DNA of 64,000 nt from positions 1 through 64,000 of the forward strand of contig NZ_JANKMS010000018.1 in the NCBI RefSeq assembly GCF_024649945.1, read 5' to 3'. Position numbers and translations under genes: made by a program. Below are positions 56,379 to 64,000 of the stretch, piece after piece; positions within the stretch are counted from its first letter, which is position 1, and every line of letters starts with the position of its first letter. The notes beneath the pieces were generated by a model. The model saw only the letters and a program-made list of their open reading frames with translations, had not been told where the DNA came from and did not search any database. The stretch comes from Flavobacterium panacis. Lineage in GTDB: Bacteria; Bacteroidota; Bacteroidia; Flavobacteriales; Flavobacteriaceae.

Positions 56379-58652
56379 GTGTTGAAGATAGTTAATTTCC
56401 TGTTTTTTCTTTGTTTTTCTATTGGCTTTGCACAATCAAAGGCAATTATTTCTGGTCATGTAAAATCTTCTGAAAATGAAAATTTAAGTGGAGTAAATAT
56501 TTCTTTTATTACTACCGATTTTGAAACTTTTTCTTTAACCAATAATCTAGGTGATTTTTCTGCAGACATTCCTCTTGGGCAGGTAAAAATCCTCATCAGT
56601 CAATCAGGTTATATTCAAGAAAATATTCAATTTGATTTCAAAAAAGACACCATACTTTCTATTGTTTTAAATAAAGATGTGTCACTTCTAAAAGAAGTAG
56701 TGATTTCTAATGATAAAAAAAATGGAATCAAAGATCTCAAGGGAGGGAAATTAGGATTTAACTTAAAAGAATTGTCTTCAGTTCCTACGGTCTTAGGGAC
56801 CACTGATATAATAAAAATTTTACAACTTACGCCTGGAGTGCAAAACTCAGGAGATGCAAATGGTTACTTTTATGTACGCGGAGGTGATCCAGGGCATAAT
56901 GCAATCTTATACAATAATACGCCCATTTATGGAATGTCTCATTTGTTAGGGATTTTTCCGTTTTACAATGCGGATCATATTAAAGAGGTTGAATTTGATA
57001 AATCAAGTTCTAATGCAAAATATGGCGGAAGATTGAGTTCTACAACACTTTTGAATTCAAATAGGAAACTGCCATCTGAATTTAATATTCAGGGTAATGT
57101 CGGAATTTTGGCTTCACAATTAAGTTTTGCGGTTCCTCTTACTAATAAAACTGGATTTTATATTTCAGGAAGAAAAACGTATATCGATGAAATTGTCGGC
57201 CCAATCTTGAAATCAGGATCAGAAAGCAGTGATGTAAAAGATATGAAATATGGTTTTTCTGATGGTAATTTTACTTTTTTATCTCAATTTTCTAAAAATA
57301 ATTTGTTTGCTGTAGATGCATTTATCAGTGGTGATGAGTTGAAAGTTAAAGATGAGAATTTGGCACTTCGAACGAGTTTGAAATGGAGTAATTTTGCTGT
57401 TTCTCCATCTTTGATGACATCAATTTCTTCTAAAGTAAATATGATAAACGCTTTCTATTTTAGTCATTATTCTAATGATTTAAGTATGGAGCAAGCAACA
57501 ATTAAGTTTAATGTTTCTTCATATGTTAAAGATGTTGGATTTATGAACTCTATCCGATATTCTATTAAAAATATTCCGTTTGAATCAGGTCTACAATATG
57601 TTTATCATAATTTGCAACCTCAAAAAGTGAATGTAGAAAACTTTGCAACAATTGATTCTAATTCTCAAAGTATCATCAATGCAAATGAAGCTGCTTTTTT
57701 TACCACAGCAAAGCCAAAGTTATTTGAAAACCTAACTGCCGATTTAGGAATGAGGGTTAACTATTATTCTTCTGGATCAGATTCATATTTGCATTTTCAG
57801 CCCCGTGTTGTGTTGCATTATTCAGCAAATGAAAAATATTCATTTTATGCATCATATAATAAGCAATATCAATATTTGAGTTTGATAACAACATCAAGTG
57901 TCGGAATTCCAACAGATTTCTGGATCGCAAGTTCTGATGGAATCAAACCTCAATCTTCTAACGAGTTTGCCATTGGTTCCAATCAAAATCTTTCCAGAAA
58001 CTGGACTACTTCTTTAGGAGGGTTTTATCGTTCTATGAAAAATTTACTTGAATATCCTTATGGGGTGACTCAGTTTAATGAAATTACAACTTTCAAAAAT
58101 GATTTGTATGTTGGAGAAGGAAAGGCCTACGGTCTTGAAGCAATGCTTAAAAAAAGCAATGGCAAATTTAGTGGTTGGTTGAGTTACACCTTAAGTTGGT
58201 CTGATCGAAATTTTGATGAATTGAATAATGGGAAAACGTATTTCGCAAAATATGACAGGCGACATAATCTTTCTCTTGTTGGGATGTATGATTTGAACTC
58301 CAAATGGAATTTCGGACTGACTCAGGTATTTAGTTCCGGAAATCGTTTTACAATGCCAACTTCTTGGTATTTCATTAATAATAATCCCGTTAAAGAATAT
58401 TCAGGATATAATAATGCCCAGATGCCTAATTATATTCGAACAGACATTTCTGCTAATTATTTTTTTATAAAAACAGCTAAAAAAGAAAGTGCTTTAAATT
58501 TTTCAATTTATAATACTTTTAACATCGGAAACCCAATTTATGTGGTTTTGGATGTTGAAGTAAATGAGAATAAAGATAAAGTAGTGGTAAAAAAGGAAGA
58601 GAAAATATTGTACAGAATACTGCCGTCGATTAGCTGGCGATTTAAATTTTAA
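56379..58652 (+). CDS. TonB-dependent receptor (carboxypeptidase-regulatory-like domain)
   Basis: This 757-residue outer-membrane receptor starts with GTG or the adjacent TTG and has a signal peptide (about 1-19, ending GFAQ). A carboxypeptidase-regulatory-like beta domain follows (about 23-100), then a plug domain (about 118-230, with YVRGGDPGHNAILYNNTPIYG) and a beta-barrel ending SWRFKF. Such receptors import large or scarce substrates using TonB energy. It is paired with a DUF4249 lipoprotein gene 5 bases downstream, a common arrangement in flavobacteria. The pair resembles SusC/SusD in layout, but the receptor is shorter and the substrate is unknown. Confidence 0.92.
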   Translation: MLKIVNFLFFLCFSIGFAQSKAIISGHVKSSENENLSGVNISFITTDFETFSLTNNLGDFSADIPLGQVKILISQSGYIQENIQFDFKKDTILSIVLNKDVSLLKEVVISNDKKNGIKDLKGGKLGFNLKELSSVPTVLGTTDIIKILQLTPGVQNSGDANGYFYVRGGDPGHNAILYNNTPIYGMSHLLGIFPFYNADHIKEVEFDKSSSNAKYGGRLSSTTLLNSNRKLPSEFNIQGNVGILASQLSFAVPLTNKTGFYISGRKTYIDEIVGPILKSGSESSDVKDMKYGFSDGNFTFLSQFSKNNLFAVDAFISGDELKVKDENLALRTSLKWSNFAVSPSLMTSISSKVNMINAFYFSHYSNDLSMEQATIKFNVSSYVKDVGFMNSIRYSIKNIPFESGLQYVYHNLQPQKVNVENFATIDSNSQSIINANEAAFFTTAKPKLFENLTADLGMRVNYYSSGSDSYLHFQPRVVLHYSANEKYSFYASYNKQYQYLSLITTSSVGIPTDFWIASSDGIKPQSSNEFAIGSNQNLSRNWTTSLGGFYRSMKNLLEYPYGVTQFNEITTFKNDLYVGEGKAYGLEAMLKKSNGKFSGWLSYTLSWSDRNFDELNNGKTYFAKYDRRHNLSLVGMYDLNSKWNFGLTQVFSSGNRFTMPTSWYFINNNPVKEYSGYNNAQMPNYIRTDISANYFFIKTAKKESALNFSIYNTFNIGNPIYVVLDVEVNENKDKVVVKKEEKILYRILPSISWRFKF

Positions 58653-58657
58653 GAAAT

Positions 58658-59512
58658 ATGAAAAAGTATCTATTTTTTCTTTTAGGTTTGATTGTGATTA
58701 GTTGTTTCAATGATGATTTCAAAATGGAGAAAAGTCTGGAATCTAAAATAGTAGTAGAAGGTTGGATTGAGGAAGGCGATTATGCTAATGTTCTGCTTTC
58801 GACTAGTATTCCGGTGACAGATGTTATAGATTCGACTAATGTTTTAAATCATGTCATTAGGTCGGCAAAAATTACAATTTCTGATGGAACAACTTCTGAA
58901 GTTTTACGAGTTAAAAACGATAAAAACAGAGTGCCGCCTTTTGTATATTTCGGTTCAACTTTAAAAGGGGAATCAGGAAAAGAGTATAAAATAAAAGTAG
59001 AATATTTAAATCGCGTAATTGAGGCTGTAACTTCAATTCCTAAATCGGTCCAATTAAAAAGCGCTGAATATCTCAAGAAAAAAGAAACAGATACAACAGG
59101 TTATATTTTTGTGAAATTTGATGATCCGATAGCAGAAAAAAATTATTATCAAATTGCAACAAAGATTGATGGCGAAGAACCTATTTTTGTGCCCGCTTTC
59201 TATGGAAACTTAGATGATAAAAATTTTCAGGAGTCATCAGTTTCGATACAGATAAATAGAGGAGTTATACTTTTTCCTAAAACAAAATTCACACCTTATT
59301 TTGCAGATGGAGATCTAATTCATGTGAAATTAAGAACTCAGACAAAAGAATCTTTAGATTTTTGGAACAGTTGGCAGAATGAAATTGTGAATAGTCAAAA
59401 TCCAATTTATCCAGCTAATATCAGTTTAAAGTCCAATATAAAAGGAGGAATCGGAATTTGGGCAGGATATGGTCAAAGTACCCTAATTGTAAAAACGCCT
59501 CCCAAAAAATAA
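58658..59512 (+). CDS. DUF4249 lipoprotein
   Basis: This 284-residue lipoprotein (Cys16 in LIVISCFNDD) has the DUF4249 pattern: LESKIVVEGWIEEGDYANVLLSTSIPV near the start and SGKEYKIKVEY in the middle. Acidic residues directly after the cysteine (FNDDFKME) fit the flavobacterial surface-export signal, so it probably faces outside. It follows the TonB-dependent receptor by 5 bases and likely works with it as a surface cap or substrate-binding protein. Its biochemical function is not established. A bidirectional terminator follows immediately. Confidence 0.88.
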   Translation: MKKYLFFLLGLIVISCFNDDFKMEKSLESKIVVEGWIEEGDYANVLLSTSIPVTDVIDSTNVLNHVIRSAKITISDGTTSEVLRVKNDKNRVPPFVYFGSTLKGESGKEYKIKVEYLNRVIEAVTSIPKSVQLKSAEYLKKKETDTTGYIFVKFDDPIAEKNYYQIATKIDGEEPIFVPAFYGNLDDKNFQESSVSIQINRGVILFPKTKFTPYFADGDLIHVKLRTQTKESLDFWNSWQNEIVNSQNPIYPANISLKSNIKGGIGIWAGYGQSTLIVKTPPKK

Positions 59513-59541
59513 AGCCGATTTGAATTATTCAAATCGGCTTT
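59511..59541. terminator. Bidirectional terminator
   Basis: A perfect 14-bp stem (59511-59524 with 59528-59541) with a 3-base loop lies between convergent genes and overlaps the last base of the DUF4249 stop codon. Confidence 0.88.
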
Positions 59542-59559
59542 AAAATTAAATTCTAAAAG

Positions 59560-60921
59560 TTATTTTTTTTCAAAAGATTTGATGTAATCTTCAAATTTAG
59601 CTTCAAATTTCTCAAATCCTTCAGAGAAATAAACGCTCATTTCTACTTCTGTATTATCGTTGAATTTTAAGTAAAGAACTTCACTGTAATATAATGCTGT
59701 AAACGGTTCTCCTTTGTCACTATACGATACCCAGTATTTGTTGTTTGCGTCCCATATTGGTAAGTTAAATGTATCCCATCTTGAAGATTCTTCTTTTTGA
59801 GAGTGTTGAATAATCTCAGCGATTTTGGTGCCGTCTTTTTTAGAAACTAAAATAAGTTTAAAGTTTTTGTTGAAATTAGAAACACTTGCTTCACTATACT
59901 TTTTGTTGTATGCATTTACAGCTGTATAATAGGCTTTGTAGTCACTTTTAGGATCAGAGTTGTTAAGGTAATTAGGATACGTTAAACTTTTCTCTGATGC
60001 AATATCATCTGCAGCTGAAGTAGCTAAATCCATATCGGCTACAATTACAAAATTGTCCATTAATTTAAACAAACCATTTGCTTTTCCTCTGTACTGAATA
60101 AGCTCTTTGTCGTCTAATAATTTATCAATTTCAGAATTGCTTCCTCCGTAAAAATCAATTAAAGTTTTTCCATTGAAAGTAAGAGCTGCTTTACCTGTAT
60201 TTGTTGAGGCTTTTAAACTGCTCATTTCCCAAACATAACCATCGTTTAAGGTCAATTTAATAGTAGATTCTGTTGGAATTTCTTTTCCGTTAACATATTT
60301 TGCTGTTAATGCAAAAGTTGCAGCTTGTACATTATCTATAGTTAAGACAGCATCTGATGAAGTTGGAAGAAAAATAGAATCGTAAATCTCTTTACCTCCG
60401 ACGTTAGGAGTGTAAACATAACTGTCATAATATTTTACTTTGATATCTGATGAAACTCCTTTTGAAGTAAAAACTGTATTGTTTGTTGTTTGCGATTTTT
60501 TAGCAGGGAAAACAAATTTTAATTCTGTAGTCGAAGCAGTTTTAACCCAAACTTGATTAGTGTTGTTCCAAGTATATATACCGTAAACACCAGAAATGTT
60601 TAAAATGTCTTCTGCTTTATTTCCATTTTTTCCAGCAAAAATATCAATTTCGTTAACGCCTAACAATCTTGCTAAATTTTCGAAGGCTTCAATCGCACCA
60701 GAACTTTTAGTTTTGTCTAATTGAGTTAACATCTCATTAGCTTCAACTTCTAATTTAGTTTTTTGCTGAGAAGGAGTAAGACTTGAATAAGGCTTTTTTA
60801 ATAAGTCTGCAATTTGTTCTTCAAAAGTTTGTTCTGTTTCTGTTTTGTCGCTGTCATCACTAGAACATGAAACCATAAGCTGTGAAGCTACCAATGATAG
60901 TAGGAGGAATTTTTTAATCAT
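59560..60921 (-). CDS. Lipoprotein of unknown function, 453 residues
   Basis: I do not recognise the family. The lipoprotein signal ends at Cys19 (LVASQLMVSC), followed by SSDDSDKTETEQ, an acidic stretch that fits surface export. The N-terminal part (about 30-95) is helical with LLKKPYSSLTPSQQKTKLEVEANEM. The rest is mixed alpha/beta with several aromatic-rich strands (VYGIYTWNNTNQVWVKT). No transmembrane segment or catalytic motif is visible. It stands alone on the minus strand, with a long AT-rich upstream region (about 185 bases to the divergent promoter of the hydrolase gene). Confidence 0.75.
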   Translation of the reverse strand: MIKKFLLLSLVASQLMVSCSSDDSDKTETEQTFEEQIADLLKKPYSSLTPSQQKTKLEVEANEMLTQLDKTKSSGAIEAFENLARLLGVNEIDIFAGKNGNKAEDILNISGVYGIYTWNNTNQVWVKTASTTELKFVFPAKKSQTTNNTVFTSKGVSSDIKVKYYDSYVYTPNVGGKEIYDSIFLPTSSDAVLTIDNVQAATFALTAKYVNGKEIPTESTIKLTLNDGYVWEMSSLKASTNTGKAALTFNGKTLIDFYGGSNSEIDKLLDDKELIQYRGKANGLFKLMDNFVIVADMDLATSAADDIASEKSLTYPNYLNNSDPKSDYKAYYTAVNAYNKKYSEASVSNFNKNFKLILVSKKDGTKIAEIIQHSQKEESSRWDTFNLPIWDANNKYWVSYSDKGEPFTALYYSEVLYLKFNDNTEVEMSVYFSEGFEKFEAKFEDYIKSFEKK

Positions 60922-61112
60922 AGATGTGGTATTTAATTAAATTTGGATTTGAAATCAATTTTTGTTTTGATTTTTGTTGTGCGAAAGTACAGTTTCAAAT
61001 TGTGGATTACTTACGGGAAACCGTAAATATGTAAAATTTTTTCGGTTAATTTTTTTGAATTAAAATTGAATATCAAACTTATTCTCTAAGAGATTAATAG
61101 CTAAGTTTTGTT

Positions 61113-61120
61113 TAAATTTG
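61113..61120 (+). promoter_or_regulatory. -7 promoter box (TAAATTTG) for the hydrolase gene
   Basis: An exact TAnnTTTG match lies 27 bases before the ATG at 61147 and inside the longest frame (from 61108), which argues for the downstream ATG. Confidence 0.55.
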
Positions 61121-61146
61121 CGAGACAATACAAAAACAAAATAAGA

Positions 61147-61911
61147 ATGCTTTATTCAAAAATAGAAGGCGAAGGAAAACCATTTGTCATCATGCACGGA
61201 TTTCTCGGAATGTCTGACAACTGGAAAACTTTAGCTGGACAATATGTAGAAGCCGGATTTCAGGTTCATATTTTAGATTTAAGAAACCACGGGCGCAGTT
61301 TCCATTCAGATGAATGGAGTTATGAGGCAATGGTTCAAGATGTTTACGAATATTGCCAAGCTAATAATTTGAAAAGAATTGATATGCTGGGACATTCAAT
61401 GGGAGGAAAAGTAGCTATGCTTTTTGCTACGACACATCCAGAAATTGTAGACAAATTAATTGTGGCAGATATTGGTCCAAAATTCTATAAACAACACCAT
61501 CAGGATATTTTGGCGGGATTAAATGCAGTCGATTTTTCAGTAAAACCAAGCCGAAATGATGTTGAAGAAATTGTTTCGCAATATGTTTCTGATTTTGGAA
61601 CTCGTCAGTTTTTATTAAAGAATTTATATTGGAAGGAACCAGGACAATTGGCTTTCCGATTTAATTTAGAAGCCTTCAATAATAATCTTGATGCGATTGG
61701 AAAACCTTTGGCAGAAGGTTTAGTTTTTAATAATCCTACTTTATTTATAAGAGGAGGAAGTTCTGGTTACATTCAGGATGAAGATCTAGATTCAATTCGC
61801 CTGCATTTTCCAAATTTAAAATTAGAAACCATTCCAAATGCAGGACATTGGCTTCATGCTGAAAATCCTAAAATGTTTTTCGAATTGACAACAGAGTTTT
61901 TGAAGGAATAA
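61147..61911 (+). CDS. Alpha/beta hydrolase (YbfF-like esterase)
   Basis: The ATG at 61147 gives 254 residues beginning MLYSKIEGEG. The frame from 61108 adds 13 residues that overlap the promoter. The alpha/beta hydrolase fold shows the oxyanion segment IMHGFLGMSDNW, the nucleophile S84 in LGHSMGGK, and the late catalytic histidine in NAGHWLHAENP. It resembles the YbfF esterase group acting on small acyl esters or acyl-CoA-like substrates. The true substrate is unknown. No signal peptide is present, so it is cytoplasmic. It is followed after 54 bases by a small membrane protein gene. Confidence 0.92.
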   Translation: MLYSKIEGEGKPFVIMHGFLGMSDNWKTLAGQYVEAGFQVHILDLRNHGRSFHSDEWSYEAMVQDVYEYCQANNLKRIDMLGHSMGGKVAMLFATTHPEIVDKLIVADIGPKFYKQHHQDILAGLNAVDFSVKPSRNDVEEIVSQYVSDFGTRQFLLKNLYWKEPGQLAFRFNLEAFNNNLDAIGKPLAEGLVFNNPTLFIRGGSSGYIQDEDLDSIRLHFPNLKLETIPNAGHWLHAENPKMFFELTTEFLKE

Positions 61912-61965
61912 ATCAGCTTTGATAAAATTTTACTACTTTTAAATAAAATTAAAACCTGAAAAACC

Positions 61966-62310
61966 ATGAAATTATTACTTAGACTCCTTGTCACAGCTGC
62001 TTTAGTTTTGTTATTATCAAACCTTTTAACAGGTGTTCATGTTGCTAGTTTTGGTACAGCTGTTATTGTTGCAATAGTTTTAGGATTGCTGAATATCTTT
62101 ATAAAACCAATTCTGGTGTTGTTGACTCTGCCAGTAACCATTGTTACTTTAGGTTTGTTTTTGTTGGTCATAAATGCTTTAATGATTTTGGCTTGTACTA
62201 AAATTGTTGGTGGTTTCGCAGTCGACTCTTTCTTGACGGCATTAATTTTTAGTGTTATTTTGTCTGTTCTGCAATCAATCACTTATAAAATACTGGGAGA
62301 CGATAAATAA
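61966..62310 (+). CDS. Four-helix membrane protein, phage holin family 4 type
   Basis: This 114-residue protein is almost all transmembrane, with four helices, and fits the so-called phage holin superfamily IV (YvlD-like). The typical segment GLLNIFIKPILVLLTLPVTIVTLGLFLLVINALMI is visible in parts (IFIKPILVLLTLPVTIVTLG). Despite the name, chromosomal members are not phage genes. There are no other phage genes near it. The function is unknown, possibly envelope stress or membrane integrity. It lies 54 bases after the hydrolase gene. Confidence 0.88.
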   Translation: MKLLLRLLVTAALVLLLSNLLTGVHVASFGTAVIVAIVLGLLNIFIKPILVLLTLPVTIVTLGLFLLVINALMILACTKIVGGFAVDSFLTALIFSVILSVLQSITYKILGDDK

Positions 62311-62358
62311 AACAAATTGAGTAGATTAAAACTGCTTCAAATACAATAGATTAAAAAC

Positions 62359-62389
62359 TTGGTTGGGTTGCAAAAATTTTATAATTTTG
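62359..62389 (+). promoter_or_regulatory. Promoter for tig, embedded in a hairpin
   Basis: A TTG -33 element (62359-62361) and a TAATTTTG -7 element (62382-62389) are separated by 20 bases, a good consensus match. The -7 box lies in the loop and right arm of the terminator-like hairpin at 62363-62397. The tig ATG follows 35 bases after the box. Confidence 0.68.
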
Positions 62390-62397
62390 CAACCCAA
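62363..62397 (+). terminator. Terminator-like hairpin overlapping the tig promoter
   Basis: A perfect 13-bp stem (62363-62375 with 62385-62397) with a 9-base loop runs into a short T-rich tract. It would end the transcript of the holin-like gene. The tig promoter occupies the same bases. Confidence 0.75.
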
Positions 62398-62423
62398 TTT
62401 TATTATGTAAATTAAAGAAGAAG

Positions 62424-63746
62424 ATGGATATTAAAAGAGTAGCAATAGACGCTGTAAACGAGACAATTGTTATGAACGTTGTTCATATGGATTATAAAGG
62501 TCAAGTAGCAAAAAGAATTAACGAAAAAATGCCTTTAGCTCAAGTTAAGGGATTTAGAAAAGGGGCTGTGCCTAAAGATCTTGTTGAAAAGCAATACGGA
62601 AAAGGTATTAAACAAGAAGAGATTAAAAAAGTAGTTGATTTGGCTTTGGAGCGTTATATTCAATCTGAAAGATTAAATCTTTTAGGAACTCCTCTTGCTA
62701 AAGTAAACGAAAACTTTAACTGGGATGCTGAAGAATTGACTTTCGAATATGAAATTGGTTTAGTGCCAAACTTCGAAATTGATCTTGAAGCTAAAAATAA
62801 TATCGTAAAATATATCGTTACTGCTGACGACAAATTAATTGACGGACAAGTAGAGCGTATCCAAAAACAATTTGGAAAAGCAATTCCTCAAGATAAAGTT
62901 GAAGCTGATTCAGATTTAACTGGAACTTTCTCAAGCGAAGAAAACGGAATCAACAATACAACTACAATTGCAGTTAGCGCATTCAGCAAAAAAGCTGGAA
63001 AACAATTCGTAGGTAAAAAAGTTGGAGATGTTGTTACAGTAAGCACAAAAGGTTTATTCGAAGATGATCACCAATTAATGGATTACTTAAAAGTAGGTCA
63101 CGAAGGTGTTCACGGTTTAGATGTTGAAGTAAACTTCACAATCGAAGCTATCAACGGTTCTGAGCCAGCTGAATTAAACCAAGAATTATTTGACAAACTT
63201 TTTGGTGAAGGTAAAGTAGCTTCTTTAGAAGATTTAAAAGCTAAAATTAAAGAAGATGCTGAATCTCAATTCGCTCAACAAGCAGACCAAAAATTATTAT
63301 TAGATGTTCAAGATTTCTTGATCGAAAACACAAAATTCGATTTACCAGCTGAATTCTTGAAAAAATGGTTACAAACTGTTGGAGAGAAAAAATTAACTCC
63401 AGAAGAAGCTGAAGTTGAATACGCAAGATCTGAAAAAGGTTTACGTTTTCAATTAATCGAAGGAAAAGCATTAGCGCAAAGCAATATCCAAATTACATTT
63501 GAAGATTTGAAAGAGTTTACATCAGGCGCTATCAGACAACAAATGGCTCAATTTGGTCAAACAAACCCAACTGACGAAGAAGTTCAAGGAATCGTGGCTA
63601 GAGTTTTATCTAACCAAGAAGAAGTAAAAAGACTTTCTGAGCAAGTTGTAGCAGCTAAAATGTTAGATATCTTCAAAGAAAAAGCTAACCCAACAACTAA
63701 AGAGGTTACTTACGAAGAATTTATTGCTGCTTCTTACGGAGAATAA
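62424..63746 (+). CDS. tig: Trigger factor (ribosome-associated chaperone)
   Basis: This 440-residue chaperone binds at the ribosome exit tunnel and shields nascent chains. The ribosome-binding signature is VKGFRKGAVPKDLVEKQYG (about residues 40-58). The middle PPIase-like domain (about 150-235) is recognisable by position but lacks the strong FKBP motifs, suggesting weak or no prolyl isomerase activity. The C-terminal chaperone arms are helical and glutamine-rich (AIRQQMAQFGQTNP). Length is normal for Bacteroidota. It has its own promoter and terminator. Confidence 0.95.
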   Translation: MDIKRVAIDAVNETIVMNVVHMDYKGQVAKRINEKMPLAQVKGFRKGAVPKDLVEKQYGKGIKQEEIKKVVDLALERYIQSERLNLLGTPLAKVNENFNWDAEELTFEYEIGLVPNFEIDLEAKNNIVKYIVTADDKLIDGQVERIQKQFGKAIPQDKVEADSDLTGTFSSEENGINNTTTIAVSAFSKKAGKQFVGKKVGDVVTVSTKGLFEDDHQLMDYLKVGHEGVHGLDVEVNFTIEAINGSEPAELNQELFDKLFGEGKVASLEDLKAKIKEDAESQFAQQADQKLLLDVQDFLIENTKFDLPAEFLKKWLQTVGEKKLTPEEAEVEYARSEKGLRFQLIEGKALAQSNIQITFEDLKEFTSGAIRQQMAQFGQTNPTDEEVQGIVARVLSNQEEVKRLSEQVVAAKMLDIFKEKANPTTKEVTYEEFIAASYGE

Positions 63747-63769
63747 TTTCTAAAGAAACAAGTATATTA

Positions 63770-63800
63770 GAGCGTCAGGATTTTTTTCTGACGCTCTTTT
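63770..63800 (+). terminator. Intrinsic terminator after tig
   Basis: A 9-bp stem (63770-63778 with 63788-63796) with a T-rich loop is followed by TTTT. It lies 23 bases after the stop. Confidence 0.88.
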
Positions 63801-63829
63801 GTTTTAATTTATTTTTTGATTACTTTTCA

Positions 63830-63972
63830 GGAGCTAATCCAGCTATTCGTTACAAGTTTTTTCATTACCGCCTTTTTTTGTAAGGCATAAAAAGAGCTTC
63901 CGTTGGTCGCTTTTTTCTACCAACAAAAAATAGTTGTCATTTCAAAAAGCTTTTCACTACTATCTGGGCTAG
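63830..63972. repeat. Possible dispersed intergenic repeat
   Basis: The stretch has near-complementary ends (CTAATCCAG at 63834-63842, CTGGGCTAG at 63964-63972) and internal small inverted repeats (63902-63907 with 63919-63924). It carries no gene. From memory it resembles a degenerate copy of a sequence common between flavobacterial genes (a CCCGATAG... to ...GGAGCTA element), but this cannot be checked here. Confidence 0.4.
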
Positions 63973-64000
63973 AAATAAGACAAATTGACATTCTTTAGAA

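Noticed and set aside
61966..62310. Phage remnant suggested by the holin family name
   Set aside because: The family is widespread in chromosomes, and no lysis, tail, capsid or integrase gene is nearby.
1..64000. tRNA or rRNA genes
   Set aside because: I looked through the intergenic stretches and saw no GGTTCRANTCC-type T-loop motif or rRNA-like sequence. A dedicated tRNA scan could still find a missed one.

Overview
The window is low-GC, gene-dense DNA from a member of the Bacteroidota, most likely a gliding Flavobacterium close to F. johnsoniae. The evidence is the TAnnTTTG-type -7 promoter boxes, the weak Shine-Dalgarno context, a complete SprA translocon of the type IX secretion system (T9SS), RemB, three PorP/SprF-type or PorE-like T9SS proteins, a gliding-type (type B) C-terminal sorting domain, and Bacteroidota families such as DUF4270, DUF4403, DUF4249, DUF4907 and DUF6089. 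No rRNA, tRNA, CRISPR array, transposase, integrase or prophage was seen. It reads as chromosomal backbone with a few lineage-specific stretches.

Layout: 1-5.1 kb holds the 3' end of a repeat adhesin with a type B T9SS signal, a PorP/SprF partner and a PorE-like TPR/propeller/OmpA protein. 5.1-6.3 kb has a small hypothetical gene and an 820-base non-coding stretch full of short palindromes. 6.3-9.2 kb has a CBS protein and the malic enzyme-phosphotransacetylase fusion maeB. 9.2-20.9 kb holds ruvA, the 7.2-kb sprA, gcvH, a VanZ-like gene, deoC and remB. 21.1-26.2 kb is a cytochrome oxidase block: heme O synthase, two subunit III genes, subunit IV, a cysteine-less Sco paralogue, a true Sco, a DUF420 protein and a small CxxC membrane protein. 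26.3-35.3 kb has a DUF4403 lipoprotein diverging from a MacB-like efflux locus with two permeases, two adaptors and a TolC protein.

35.3-40.0 kb carries tsaB, an MscS channel, a charged helical protein, a double-N-domain Nfu scaffold, a solitary PorP/SprF protein and a gamma-carbonic-anhydrase-like protein. 40.1-44.3 kb is a LytTR response regulator, then a tightly coupled run of histidine kinase, DUF4907 lipoprotein, Kelch lipoprotein and outer-membrane barrel. This looks like a cross-envelope sensing system and is the best candidate for an undescribed system here. 44.5-47.1 kb is a DUF4270 lipoprotein plus an outer-membrane protein. 47.1-53.7 kb is murI and the outer-membrane biogenesis operon DUF6089-uppS-bamA-ompH-ompH. 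53.8-56.3 kb is nadK, a CBS-ACT-like protein and pdxJ. 56.4-60.9 kb has a TonB-dependent receptor with a DUF4249 partner and an unrecognised lipoprotein. 61.1-64 kb has an alpha/beta hydrolase, a small holin-like membrane protein and the trigger factor gene.

The genes are mostly about building and using the envelope: T9SS secretion and gliding (adhesin, PorP, PorE-like, SprA, RemB), outer-membrane assembly (BamA, Skp-like chaperones, UppS, MurI), efflux, and respiration. Several start codons were moved downstream because a -7 promoter box lies inside the longest open frame (ruvA, deoC, ctaB, the hydrolase).
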